The notes: generated from the letters alone by a model not told the origin. A stretch of 64,000 nucleotides of DNA from Collinsella aerofaciens (GCF_028209395.1 NZ_JAQLDQ010000001.1:238208-302207); one strand, 5' to 3'. Shown: positions 53,998 to 62,446, counted from the first letter of the stretch. Numbers and translations are program-made.

Positions 53998-55518
53998 GTG
54001 GCCCAAGAGACGTTTAGCGATCGTCTGCGACAGGCTATGTCCGATCGCGACGTTCGCCAGTCGGACGTGATCCGCGCATCGGAGATGCTCGGCAAAAAAC
54101 TCGGCAAGAGTCAGATGAGCCAATATGTGAGCGGCAAGACGATTCCGCGGCGCGATGTGGCTGAGCTGCTCGCCCGTATTTTGGAGGTCGATGTTACCTG
54201 GCTGCTTGCCGGCGACGCCGATCAAGGCGAGGCGTCATCACCCCGCAACGATTCCAAGCCCGAACCCCATCCCTCAGCTCAAATTGCAAGGAGCACCACC
54301 ATGCGTACTTTTTCTAAATCCACCAAGCTCGATAACGTCCTGTATGACGTGCGCGGTCCCGTCGTCGACGAGGCCGCCCGTATGGAGGACGAGGGCGAGC
54401 GCATCCTCAAGCTCAATATCGGCAACCCGGCGCCCTTCGGTTTCCGCACGCCCGACGAGGTCATCAAGGACATGCGCCAGCAGCTGCCCGACTGCGAAGG
54501 CTATTCCAACTCGCGTGGCCTGTTCTCCGCGCGCAAGGCGATCATGCAGTATTCGCAGATCAAGGGCTTGCCCAACGTTCAGATGGAGCATATCTACACG
54601 GGCAACGGCGTGTCCGAGCTCATTCAGCTTTCGATGAACGCGCTGCTCGACAATGGCGACGAGATTCTGATCCCCAGCCCCGACTATCCGCTCTGGACGG
54701 CGTGCGCAACCCTTGCCGGCGGTCATCCCGTGCACTATCTGTGCGATGAGCAGGCGGATTGGTATCCCGACCTGGAGGATATGGAGTCCAAGATCACGAG
54801 CGCGACCAAAGCCCTCGTCATCATCAACCCCAACAACCCCACGGGTTCCGTCTATCCGCGCGAGGTGCTCGAGGGCATCGTCGAGGTTGCACGCAGGCAT
54901 CAGCTGATGATCTTTGCTGATGAGATCTACGACCGCCTGTGCATGGACGGCTACGAGCACGTCTCGATTGCCTCGCTCGCTCCCGATCTGCCCTGCGTCA
55001 CCTTTAGCGGTCTGTCCAAGTCGCACATGATCGCGGGCTATCGTATTGGCTGGATGGTGCTTTCGGGCAACCAGCGCTGCATGAGCGACTTCATCATGGG
55101 CATCAACATGCTCTCCAACATGCGCCTGTGCTCCAACGTGCCGGCTCAGTCGATCGTTCAGACGGCGCTCGGTGGCCATCAGTCCGTCAACGACTACATC
55201 CGCCCCGGCGGCCGTGTCTACGAGCAGCGCAACTTTGTGTATGAGGCGCTCAACAAGATTGACGGCATCTCGGTGGTTAAGCCGCGTGCGGCGTTCTACA
55301 TCTTCCCCAAGATGGATGTGAAGAAGTTCAACATTACCGATGACGAGCAGTTCGCCCTTGACCTGCTGCACGAGAAGAAGATTCTGATCACGCGCGGCGG
55401 CGGCTTCAACTGGGCTGAGCCCGACCACTTCCGTATCGTGTACCTGCCGCGCATGGAAGTGCTCAAAGAGTCCCTCGAAGATCTCGCCGACTTCTTCGAT
55501 CATTACCGTCAGAGCTAA
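53998..55518 (+). CDS. HTH-aminotransferase fusion (Xre HTH plus AlaA-type aminotransferase)
   Basis: A 506-residue protein. Residues 5-70 form an Xre-type helix-turn-helix (FSDRLRQAMSDRDVRQSDVIRASE...SQYVSGKTIPRRD). A linker to about 100 is followed by a complete class I/II aminotransferase, with the PLP Lys in SGLSKSHMIAGYR near residue 341 and NPNNPTGSVYP, GNGVSELI, matching AlaA/AlaT alanine transaminases. The GTG start at 53998 follows AAGGAGG. Unlike MocR proteins, the DNA-binding part is Xre, not GntR. The AATTGAAC sites upstream suggest autoregulation. Followed after six bases by a structured RNA-like element. Confidence 0.85.
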   Translation: MAQETFSDRLRQAMSDRDVRQSDVIRASEMLGKKLGKSQMSQYVSGKTIPRRDVAELLARILEVDVTWLLAGDADQGEASSPRNDSKPEPHPSAQIARSTTMRTFSKSTKLDNVLYDVRGPVVDEAARMEDEGERILKLNIGNPAPFGFRTPDEVIKDMRQQLPDCEGYSNSRGLFSARKAIMQYSQIKGLPNVQMEHIYTGNGVSELIQLSMNALLDNGDEILIPSPDYPLWTACATLAGGHPVHYLCDEQADWYPDLEDMESKITSATKALVIINPNNPTGSVYPREVLEGIVEVARRHQLMIFADEIYDRLCMDGYEHVSIASLAPDLPCVTFSGLSKSHMIAGYRIGWMVLSGNQRCMSDFIMGINMLSNMRLCSNVPAQSIVQTALGGHQSVNDYIRPGGRVYEQRNFVYEALNKIDGISVVKPRAAFYIFPKMDVKKFNITDDEQFALDLLHEKKILITRGGGFNWAEPDHFRIVYLPRMEVLKESLEDLADFFDHYRQS

Positions 55519-55524
55519 TTAGTT

Positions 55525-55670
55525 CCGCCGTTCTACCGAACGGCGGACCACTTGACGCTGCGCGAGCCGCATTCACGCCAATCTGACGTTCAATTTCGAG
55601 GGCGCGACCAGAAGGTCAGCGCCCTCTCATTTCACGTCACCTTGGCGCAAATGCGGCTCGCTTGCTGTCG
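55525..55670 (+). ncRNA. Candidate structured RNA, copy A
   Basis: Folded by eye. P0: 9-bp stem 55525-55533/55538-55546 with TACC loop. Then TTGACGCTGC (55552-55561). P1: 12 bp, 55562-55573/55650-55661. P1b: CGCCAA/TTGGCG (55576-55581/55642-55647). P2: GACGT/ACGTC (55585-55589/55634-55638). P3: GAGGGCGC/GCGCCCTC (55598-55605/55619-55626), topped by GACC-AGAA-GGTC with a bulged A618. GCTGTCG follows P1. A second copy (58798-58947) keeps the same structure with other bases in the stems. Lies six bases after the upstream stop codon; strand is assigned from that. Confidence 0.75.
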
Positions 55671-55701
55671 TGTGCTCAACCTGCATCGTTACCCTGGCTG
55701 T

Positions 55702-56112
55702 CTAAATAACAATCCCGTTGCAGTGGTCGATTTCGTGTTGGATGATCTCGGCGGTGTAGCCCGAGAAGTTTTTGATGCGGTGGACGAAATTCTCGTCCAA
55801 ATACTCAACCTTAATGCGGCGATAGCGAGTACAGGGGCGCTCGCCGATCAGCGAGAGACATTCTTCGCTCGTCTGATAGGCATTGACCTGCTCAAGAATT
55901 TGAGGGTTGTACATCAGGAGTGTCCTGTTGCCGTCCTTTACGCAGATGATGCGTTTGCGCACGCCAATCATGTTGGCGGCGAGGCCCACGCACTCGTGCT
56001 CATGCTCATGGAGCGTATCCAGGAGGTCCTGCCCGGTCACGGCGTCATCGGGGCCCGCGTCTTCGGAAGGCAGGCGCAAAAAGAACTCGGATTTCATGAT
56101 GGGCTTAATCAT
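55702..56112 (-). CDS. def: Peptide deformylase
   Basis: A 136-residue deformylase that removes formyl from nascent N-termini. Motifs: VGLAANMIG (motif 1), EECLSL (motif 2, metal Cys) and IIQHEIDHCNG (motif 3, HExxH with catalytic Glu intact). Shorter than E. coli Def (169), as in the compact class of Firmicutes/Actinobacteria. ATG at 56112 has GAGGAG upstream. The open frame upstream on this strand is antisense to the MFS gene and is not part of it. Confidence 0.9.
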   Translation of the reverse strand: MIKPIMKSEFFLRLPSEDAGPDDAVTGQDLLDTLHEHEHECVGLAANMIGVRKRIICVKDGNRTLLMYNPQILEQVNAYQTSEECLSLIGERPCTRYRRIKVEYLDENFVHRIKNFSGYTAEIIQHEIDHCNGIVI

Positions 56113-56316
56113 GGCGGGCTCCTCATGTCTCATGCTTTCGTGGACTTTTAATAATAGCGCGGAAGGAAAGCTGCGCGTTCGCGTTACAATCTTTCGACGT
56201 TGGACCATGTTGCCAGACTCGTCGCGTGCGGCGTCTGGCGTAAGTCTAGGGCTCATCCTCGCCCTGGACTGTTCCTCTGGGGCGATACGACTGTCGTTCC
56301 AAGAGGAAGGAAATGC

Positions 56317-57732
56317 ATGGGGAGCAAATCTCAGCAACAAGTTCAAGTAGCGCCATCGGCCACTTCGGCGTTTCTCGCCGTAATGTATATCGCGGCCTTT
56401 GTTGCCGCGTTTAACGAGAACATCATTAACGTGGCGTTGCACGACATCATGGCGGCCTTTTCGGTGAGTGCCATCACGGCGCAGTGGCTTGTTTCGGGCT
56501 ACATGATCGTGACGTCGATCTTTACGGCCATCATGGCCTTTCTTTCCGGTCGCTTCTCGACGCGCAAGCTGCTGTTTTTCGCATGTGGATGCCTGGTCGC
56601 CGGAGAAGTCCTGTGCCTGGTCGCCCCAACGTTTACCGTCTTGCTGCCAAGTCGTATTTTGCAGGCTGCGGGATCGGGCATCTTGTTCCCGCTCATGATG
56701 AACGTGGTGTTGTCTTGCGCGCCGCGCGAGAAGCTCGGTCTGTATCTGAGCCTGGGCGGTGCCTGCATTACGCTGGGGCCGGCGTTTGGACCTGTGATCA
56801 GCGGTCTTATGTGCACGTTGTTTGGCTGGAGGGCGGTGTTCGTAGTGCCGCTGGTGGGCGGCATTGTGGTCGCTGCGGCGGGCGTAAAGCTTGTTCAGAA
56901 TGTCGGAGAGCGCTCGAACGCCACGCTTGATATTCTGTCGGTTGTTTTGCTCGCTGCCGGCATTACGGCATTTGTGTATTCCGTAGGCGAGTTCTCGACC
57001 AATCTGATTGCCGGCATCGTGACGCTTTTTGCCGCCGTTGTGCTGCTCGGCCTGTTTGCGGTTCGTCAGCTCAAGCTCGAGCATCCGGTGCTTAACGTGC
57101 GTCCCATGGCGAGCGTTCGTTTTTGGCCTGCGTGCTTGCTTGTGGTGGTGTCGATGATGACGACGTTCTCGATGAGCGTTTTGTTGCCGCTCTATTTTGA
57201 GGGCGCATACGGCATGACCGCGCTTGTTGCGGGCCTGCTCATTTTGCCGGCAATTGCCTGCAACGCTGTGACCTCGATTGTGGGCGGACGCGTGATGGAC
57301 GCCCGTGGCGCATGGCCGCTGCTGCCGGTCGGCTTTGCCCTGATTGCCGTGGGACAGACTGCCATCTCGATGACGGCGGCAAGCATGAACATCGGCGTCG
57401 TCGTGGCGCTGACCGTTGTGGTGTATGCCGGAGTCGGTTTGGTGTTGAGCCCCTCGCAAACGGCCGGCTTGGAGACGCTGCCTGCCGCTGAACATCCTCA
57501 CGGAACGGCATTGCTCAACACGTGGAACATGATTGCCGCGTCGTTTGGTCCGTCGCTGTTTATCGGCCTGCTTTCGAGTTCTGCGGTGGCTGCTGGCGCC
57601 GCGGGCGTTGCGTCGGACGTTGCCCAGGCGATAGGATTTGCAGCCGCCGTGCGCGTGGCGGCCGTGATTGCCGTTGTCGGGTTCGCGGTGTCGCTGGTGT
57701 ACGCTCGCCGCGAGTCGCACATGTCGCATTAA
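56317..57732 (+). CDS. MFS transporter, DHA2-like drug exporter
   Basis: A 471-residue major facilitator with 12-14 membrane helices. The NENIINVALHDI opening, TAQWLVSGYMIV, the SGRFSTRKLL loop (motif A type) and GGACITLGPAFGPVISG (motif C type) match DHA2 exporters such as EmrB/QacA relatives. Start at ATG 56317 with AAGAGGAAGG upstream. The 204-bp leader has two small hairpins (56213-56238 and about 56250-56275), possible attenuation. Substrates unknown. Confidence 0.88.
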   Translation: MGSKSQQQVQVAPSATSAFLAVMYIAAFVAAFNENIINVALHDIMAAFSVSAITAQWLVSGYMIVTSIFTAIMAFLSGRFSTRKLLFFACGCLVAGEVLCLVAPTFTVLLPSRILQAAGSGILFPLMMNVVLSCAPREKLGLYLSLGGACITLGPAFGPVISGLMCTLFGWRAVFVVPLVGGIVVAAAGVKLVQNVGERSNATLDILSVVLLAAGITAFVYSVGEFSTNLIAGIVTLFAAVVLLGLFAVRQLKLEHPVLNVRPMASVRFWPACLLVVVSMMTTFSMSVLLPLYFEGAYGMTALVAGLLILPAIACNAVTSIVGGRVMDARGAWPLLPVGFALIAVGQTAISMTAASMNIGVVVALTVVVYAGVGLVLSPSQTAGLETLPAAEHPHGTALLNTWNMIAASFGPSLFIGLLSSSAVAAGAAGVASDVAQAIGFAAAVRVAAVIAVVGFAVSLVYARRESHMSH

Positions 57733-57884
57733 TGTGTGCACATAGATTCTGCAGCTAGATTGGATGGCGACACCATAAACTAATGGACGTTTTGCCGAGA
57801 GGCATGAATGTATAAAGCGCAAAGAGTGCGCGACGGGCCCCGCGAATGGGGCGATGATGCCCGAGAGGGCCAAGAAGGAGTCTC

Positions 57885-58793
57885 ATGTCTGAGAACGAAG
57901 AGATCATGAACGAGACCGAGAACGAGACCATGGCTGCCGAGGTCGAGGCAGTCGAGACCGTGGAGACCGAAGCTGCTGAGGTTGAGGCTGCTGACGAGGT
58001 TTCCGCCGAGGAGGCCGAGGTTGTCGAGGCCGCCGTTGATTACGATGACGAAGAGCTGATGGACAAGATGCAGAAGGCCGCCCGCCTGCTGCGTAGCCGT
58101 CGCTTTGCTATTTCCAAGGAGGAGGAGGCCAAGGCCGAGCGCATGGCGAACATCGAGCGCGCCATCAAGCTTCTTGACCTCAAGCCCAAGATGGAGCAGA
58201 AGGAAATGTCCGACCTGCTGGGCATGCGCCTCCGTGAGCTCGATGGTCTGATGGCCGAGGCCGAGGCTGCCGATCTGGTCGGCCGCATCGACGACGCCGA
58301 GGGCGATATGCGCAAGATCGTTGTCTTCGCTGCCGAGGATGCCGCTGAGGGCCTGACCGAGCTTGCCAACAAGAAGGAGAAGCTCCTGCCCGAGCTTTCT
58401 TACGAGGAGGCCACCGAGCTGATGGCCGCTCTCGATAAGGTTATCGCTCCGCTCGTCGCCATGGGCCTGGACGAGGACCGCGGTCCTCGCGGCGGCCGTG
58501 ACGAGCGCGGTGGCCGTGGCGGCGACCGTGGCGGTCGCGGCGGCTTTGGCGATCGCGGTGGCCGTGGCGGTGACCGCGGCGGCCGCGGTGGCGATCGCGG
58601 TGGCCGTGGCGGCTTTGGTGACCGTGGCGGCGACCGTGGCGGTCGCGGCGGCTTTGGCGGCAACCGTGGTGGCTATGGCGATCGCGGTGGCAACCGTGGC
58701 GGCTTCGGCGGCAACCGTGGTAACGACCGCGGCGGTCGCGGTGGCGACCGTGGCGGCCGCAACGGTGGCGGCTTCCGCGGCAACCGTTTCTAG
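57885..58793 (+). CDS. Acidic winged-helix protein with RGG-box tail
   Basis: A 302-residue protein in three parts. Residues 1-58 are strongly acidic. Residues about 60-190 look like a winged-helix (MarR-like: LLGMRLRELDGLMAEAEAADLVGRID ... RKIVVFAAEDA). Residues about 205-302 hold about 20 RGG motifs (DRGGRGG and GFGDRGG repeats). RGG boxes bind RNA in eukaryotes and in some bacterial helicases, but there is no helicase here. ATG at 57885 follows AAGGAG. The tail's DNA is repetitive and very GC-rich. A structured RNA-like element starts four bases after the stop codon. Function unknown. Confidence 0.8.
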   Translation: MSENEEIMNETENETMAAEVEAVETVETEAAEVEAADEVSAEEAEVVEAAVDYDDEELMDKMQKAARLLRSRRFAISKEEEAKAERMANIERAIKLLDLKPKMEQKEMSDLLGMRLRELDGLMAEAEAADLVGRIDDAEGDMRKIVVFAAEDAAEGLTELANKKEKLLPELSYEEATELMAALDKVIAPLVAMGLDEDRGPRGGRDERGGRGGDRGGRGGFGDRGGRGGDRGGRGGDRGGRGGFGDRGGDRGGRGGFGGNRGGYGDRGGNRGGFGGNRGNDRGGRGGDRGGRNGGGFRGNRF

Positions 58794-58797
58794 TTGG

Positions 58798-58947
58798 GTT
58801 ACGCGGTTTTACCAAATCGCGTAACTAGTTGACGCTGCAAACCCGCCAGGGCGGCAATCTGCCTTTCAACTTCGGCGGCATGACCAGAAGGTCAATGCCG
58901 CCTTGTTTCAAGGCACCTTGCTCGCTCTGGCGGGTTTTCGCTGTCGG
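58798..58947 (+). ncRNA. Candidate structured RNA, copy B
   Basis: Same fold as 55525-55670 with different stem sequences. P0: 58798-58809/58814-58825 with TACC loop. TTGACGCTGC at 58829-58838. P1: AAACCCGCCAG/CTGGCGGGTTT (58839-58849/58927-58937). P1b: GCGGCAA with TTGC-T-CGC (58851-58857/58918-58925). P2: GCCTT/AAGGC (58861-58865/58910-58914). P3: GGCGGCAT/ATGCCGCC (58874-58881/58895-58902), tip GACC-AGAA-GGTC and bulged A94. GCTGTCG follows P1. Four bases after the RGG gene stop codon. Confidence 0.75.
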
Positions 58948-58975
58948 TACCAAAGCATCGGCGTTGCCTTGATCC

Positions 58976-59029
58976 AAACCTACCAAAAAGGGACAGGTTT
59001 ATTTTGGTCGGTTTTATCTGGGCAAACGT
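58976..59029. repeat. GGGACAGGTTTATTTTGG family, copy 3
   Basis: AACCTACCAAAAAGGGACAG, TTTATTTTGG and TTTTATCTGGGCAAACGT in the order seen at 10564-10616, with only small differences (GGTCGG for GGTAGG). In the gap before pdxT. Confidence 0.85.
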
Positions 59030-59048
59030 GGTCGTCTATCGCAATATG

Positions 59049-59100
59049 GTCGTTGGGGACGTTCTTGTTTGACTAGTCGTTTAAGAACGTCCCCAACGAC
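59049..59100. repeat. GGGACGTTCTT palindrome, second locus
   Basis: GTCGTTGGGGACGTTCTT and its exact complement (18 bp) flank a 16-base centre. Same family as 9606-9690. Confidence 0.88.
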
Positions 59101-59108
59101 TACATAGC

Positions 59109-59176
59109 ATGAGAGTGGATAATCTCCCGGTTTGAGCCTGCATTCAAGCTCAAAGTGGGAGATTATCCACTCTCAT
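59109..59176. repeat. Long hairpin, ATGAGAGTGGATAATCTCCC family
   Basis: ATGAGAGTGGATAATCTCCC (59109-59128) pairs perfectly with 59157-59176, and inner GGTTTGAGC/GCTCAAA pairs again. A single copy in this window. It lies 40 bp before the pdxT stop codon. Confidence 0.85.
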
Positions 59177-59216
59177 TTGTTGTATGTCCGAAAATCCACG
59201 CTCGTTTAAATTCTGC

Positions 59217-59804
59217 CTACATTTGCAGGAACAGTTCGTGGAGGCGGGTGTCTTCGTCGAGCTCGGGGTGGAAGGTGACGCCGAGCTGGTTGCCTTGGCG
59301 GGCGGCGACGATGCGACCGTCGACTTCGGCTAGGGCCTCAGTGTCGCCGTGCACTTCGACGATGCGGGGCGCGCGGATAAACGTCAGCGGCACCTCACAG
59401 TCGATACCGCCTACCTGCCCCTTGGTGCGAAAGCTGCCGAGCTGTCTGCCGTAAGCATTGCGCTCAACGAGCACATCCATGGTTGCCAAGCGCGGCGTCC
59501 CCTTATCGTCGTGGGCGGCAAGATCGCGCGCCAACAGAATCAAGCCGGCGCAGGTGCCCAGGACGGGCATGCCCTCAACAATGCGGGTGCGAAGCTCATC
59601 GAGCATACCAAGCTCGGCAAGTAACTTGCCCTGAACGGTGGACTCGCCGCCGGGGAGGACCAGGCGGTCAAAGTTCTGCTGCAAATCGGCCGCCTGCCTC
59701 ATCTCGATACAACGTGCGCCCAGCTCGGACAGTCTTGCCTCGTGCTCGGCAAAAGCGCCCTGGACCGCCAGCACGGCGACCGTTTGGTCTGCATAATCGC
59801 TCAT
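59217..59804 (-). CDS. pdxT: Pyridoxal 5'-phosphate synthase glutaminase subunit
   Basis: A 195-residue class I glutaminase supplying ammonia to PdxS. The nucleophile is in GTCAGLILLA near residue 84 and the His-Glu pair is in TFHPELDED near the C-terminus; LPGGESTVQGKLL is the glutamine pocket. Starts 20 bp after pdxS, so the two form one operon. Length is normal (about 190-196). Confidence 0.95.
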   Translation of the reverse strand: MSDYADQTVAVLAVQGAFAEHEARLSELGARCIEMRQAADLQQNFDRLVLPGGESTVQGKLLAELGMLDELRTRIVEGMPVLGTCAGLILLARDLAAHDDKGTPRLATMDVLVERNAYGRQLGSFRTKGQVGGIDCEVPLTFIRAPRIVEVHGDTEALAEVDGRIVAARQGNQLGVTFHPELDEDTRLHELFLQM

Positions 59805-59824
59805 GTGCGATCCTTTCTGCTGGA

Positions 59825-60715
59825 CTAGCGCCCGCGCTCCTCCATGATGATCTCGATTTCGTCGGCGTTGATGCCCACCATGGCCTCGCCCAGGTCCTCC
59901 GAAAGCTCGGCGATGAGCTTGGCGTCGGTGAAGTTTGCCACGGCCTTGACGATGGCGGCGGCGCGCTTGGCGGGGTCGCCGCTCTTAAAGATGCCCGAGC
60001 CAACAAAGACGCCCTCGGCGCCCAGCTGCATCATCAGCGCGGCGTCGGCGGGGGTCGCGACTCCGCCGGCGGCAAAGTTTACGACGGGGAGCTTGCCCGC
60101 GGCATGGACCTCGCGCACCAGCTCGACCGGAACCTGCAGCTGCTTGGCTGCCTCAAAGAGCTCGTCGTCGCGCAGGGCAACAACGTCGCGGATCTGCTTT
60201 TGGATCTTGCGCATATGGCGCACGGCCTGAACGACGTCGCCCGTGCCCGGCTCGCCCTTGGTGCGAATCATCGTGGCGCCCTCGGCAACACGGCGCAGTG
60301 CCTCGCCCAGATCGCGGGCGCCGCAGACAAACGGCACGTCAAACTGGGTCTTGTCGATGTGATAGACATCATCGGCGGGGGAGAGGACCTCGGATTCGTC
60401 GATGTAGTCGATTTCGATGGCCTGCAGGATCTGCGCCTCGACAATGTGGCCGATGCGGCACTTGGCCATAACGGGGATGGAGACAGCTTTTTGGATGCCC
60501 TTGATCATCTTGGGATCACTCATGCGCGAGACGCCGCCTGCGGCGCGGATGTCGGCCGGGATGCGCTCGAGCGCCATGACGGCGCAGGCGCCCGCCTCCT
60601 CGGCGATGCGTGCTTGCTCGGGCGTGGTGACGTCCATGATGACGCCGCCCTTGAGCATCTGCGCGAGCTCGCGATTGAGTTTGACGCGATCGGCCTTGCT
60701 GGTCTGTTCTGCCAT
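59825..60715 (-). CDS. pdxS: Pyridoxal 5'-phosphate synthase lyase subunit
   Basis: A 296-residue PdxS (Pdx1) barrel that builds PLP from ribose 5-phosphate, glyceraldehyde 3-phosphate and ammonia. [31 protein letters not shown] (Schiff-base Lys) and [18 protein letters not shown] are highly conserved. Start ATG 60715 after GGGAGCAACC. Divergent from pdxR. Confidence 0.96.
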   Translation of the reverse strand: MAEQTSKADRVKLNRELAQMLKGGVIMDVTTPEQARIAEEAGACAVMALERIPADIRAAGGVSRMSDPKMIKGIQKAVSIPVMAKCRIGHIVEAQILQAIEIDYIDESEVLSPADDVYHIDKTQFDVPFVCGARDLGEALRRVAEGATMIRTKGEPGTGDVVQAVRHMRKIQKQIRDVVALRDDELFEAAKQLQVPVELVREVHAAGKLPVVNFAAGGVATPADAALMMQLGAEGVFVGSGIFKSGDPAKRAAAIVKAVANFTDAKLIAELSEDLGEAMVGINADEIEIIMEERGR

Positions 60716-60807
60716 GGTTGCTCCCTTGGTTGGCATGTGCATTGCTTAACGGAACATCCTATCGGGGAGCTGGGTATGGCGAAATACTCAGTTTTCGAGA
60801 TAATAAC

Positions 60808-60849
60808 AAGGTCAGACTAATGCCAGATTGAATGATTCAATAAGGTCAG
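60808..60849. promoter_or_regulatory. PdxR operator candidates (AAGGTCAG direct repeats)
   Basis: AAGGTCAG occurs at 60808-60815 and 60842-60849, 34 bp apart (about three helical turns), between the divergent pdxS and pdxR genes. MocR-type PdxR proteins often bind direct repeats at this position. The role is inferred. Confidence 0.55.
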
Positions 60850-60860
60850 GTGATAGACCC

Positions 60861-62300
60861 ATGCTTGACTACAATTTGGAAAATCGCGGCGAAGCATCGC
60901 TTTATGAGTATGTTTACCAGCAAATTCGCGATGATATTGTTGCTGGCCGTATTGCGGCGGGGGAGCATCTGCCGTCTAAGCGCGCCTTTGCGAGTCATCT
61001 GGGTATCAGTGTCATTACCATCGAGAATGCATATAGCCAGTTGCTTGCCGAGGGCTATATTTGCTCAATGCCGCGTCGTGGCTACTACGCGTGCGAGCTC
61101 CCGGATGCGCCGGTTTTGGCTTTGGCTGCGGGGGATATCGACCGAGATGCTGTCCCTGTTGGTCCCAGCGCGCATGATGCCATGGGGCAGGCAGAGCGAT
61201 TCGACGCACTTTCTCCTTCCGCTTTGGAGGCGGCGCGGCTTTGGCAAAGTGCGCTACGGGCGACGCTGACGTCCGAAGACGAACGTGAAATCTTTTCGCC
61301 CGCACCGGCGCAGGGCACCGCTCGACTGCGACGTGCGATTGCGCGCCATCTGCGCGGGACAAGGGGCATGAATGTCAATCCCGACAATATCGTTATCGGT
61401 GCGGGCGCCCAGCTGCTCGATACCATGTTGGTTCAGTTGCTTGGCGCGGACAAGGTGTATGCCGTCGAGGATCCAGGCTATTTGCGCTTGACGCGCATCT
61501 ATCAGGCCATGGGTTGCGAAGTGCGGCATGTCCCGTTGGATGCTGAGGGCGTGGACTTGAGCGCGCTGCAGAAAACCGGGACCGATGTCCTTCACCTGAT
61601 GCCGTCTCATCAGTATCCGACCGGTCTTGTGACGAGCATTGCACGTCGCTATGCGTTGCTGAGCTGGGCCGCCGAGCGGCCAGGTCGGTATCTCATCGAA
61701 GACGACTTTGATTGTGAGTTTCGCCTTGCCGGCAAGCCGATTCCCGCGCTCGCGTCGATCGATGCCGCCCAGTCGGTTATCTACACCAACACGTTTTCGA
61801 AGAGCCTTTCATCGGCGTTACGTTTGGCGTACATGGTGCTGCCCGATGAACTAATGGAGAGGTTTAAACGCAACCTTGGTTTCTACGCCTCGTCGGTAAG
61901 TTCTGTTGATCAGGTTGCCTTGGCGCGTTTGCTGGAATCGGGTGATTACGAGCGACATGTGAACCGCGTGCGCGTTCGTGCTCGTGGGGCGCGTGATGGC
62001 CTGGCGGCGCTTGTACGGAAAACGTTTCCGGCAGGGGAAGTCTCGATCGAGTACGCGGACGCCGGCCTTTACTGCGTCGTGGCCGTGGAGTGTGACGCGG
62101 GCGGAAGCTCTTTTGCACGGGCCCTCACGCGCTCGAGCATCCCTTTTATCGATATCGGTGACTGTTTTTGGTGTGCCGATGGCGCATCTGTCCCTGAAAA
62201 CTCAACTCAAATTCTTGTTCAGTATGACGATCTGAGTCCAAAAGTACTAACTACCTTGGAATTGCAGCTAATGGGGGGGGGCACTCTGCAACCTAAGTGA
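60861..62300 (+). CDS. pdxR: PdxR: MocR-type regulator (GntR HTH plus aminotransferase domain)
   Basis: A 479-residue GntR/MocR protein. The winged helix (residues 15-80, SLYEYVYQQIRDDIVAGRIAAGEHLPSKRAFA) is followed by an aminotransferase-fold domain with PLP Lys near residue 314 (FSKSLSSALRLAY). In known systems PdxR senses PLP and activates pdxST, here divergently placed. The ATG at 60861 has AGGT upstream, modest. Its 3' end contains a G9 run (62273-62281) and its stop codon lies within a 119-bp repeat element, so the natural C-terminus may have been altered by insertion. Confidence 0.9.
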   Translation: MLDYNLENRGEASLYEYVYQQIRDDIVAGRIAAGEHLPSKRAFASHLGISVITIENAYSQLLAEGYICSMPRRGYYACELPDAPVLALAAGDIDRDAVPVGPSAHDAMGQAERFDALSPSALEAARLWQSALRATLTSEDEREIFSPAPAQGTARLRRAIARHLRGTRGMNVNPDNIVIGAGAQLLDTMLVQLLGADKVYAVEDPGYLRLTRIYQAMGCEVRHVPLDAEGVDLSALQKTGTDVLHLMPSHQYPTGLVTSIARRYALLSWAAERPGRYLIEDDFDCEFRLAGKPIPALASIDAAQSVIYTNTFSKSLSSALRLAYMVLPDELMERFKRNLGFYASSVSSVDQVALARLLESGDYERHVNRVRVRARGARDGLAALVRKTFPAGEVSIEYADAGLYCVVAVECDAGGSSFARALTRSSIPFIDIGDCFWCADGASVPENSTQILVQYDDLSPKVLTTLELQLMGGGTLQPK

Positions 62301-62413
62301 GTAGACTTTTAGCACTTTGGCGACCAGGCAGTTTTGTAACAAGCTATCTACCTGCGGTTTTGAAAAGCAGGATGACCGGCCTGCTCGGGATGTTCAAAAA
62401 AGTCTACTCACTT
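62295..62413. repeat. 119-bp element with 16-bp terminal inverted repeats, copy 1
   Basis: Begins AAGTGAGTAGACTTTT and ends with its exact complement. The middle includes GCACTTTGGCGACCAGGC and ACCTGCG. A copy of the same length lies at 63714-63832. It supplies the pdxR stop codon. No clear target-site duplication. MITE-like or a structured RNA terminator. Confidence 0.85.
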
Positions 62414-62446
62414 GCCGCGCAAAGCTCCTGCATGAGAAAAAATGGG

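Noticed and set aside
55702-57873. A 723-codon open frame on the minus strand
   Set aside because: Only its last 136 codons are real (deformylase). The remainder is antisense to the MFS gene and has a low-complexity, His/Arg-rich composition.
58489-58793. Tandem DNA repeat or CRISPR in the RGG region
   Set aside because: The repetition follows the codons of Arg-Gly-Gly repeats and is part of the coding sequence.
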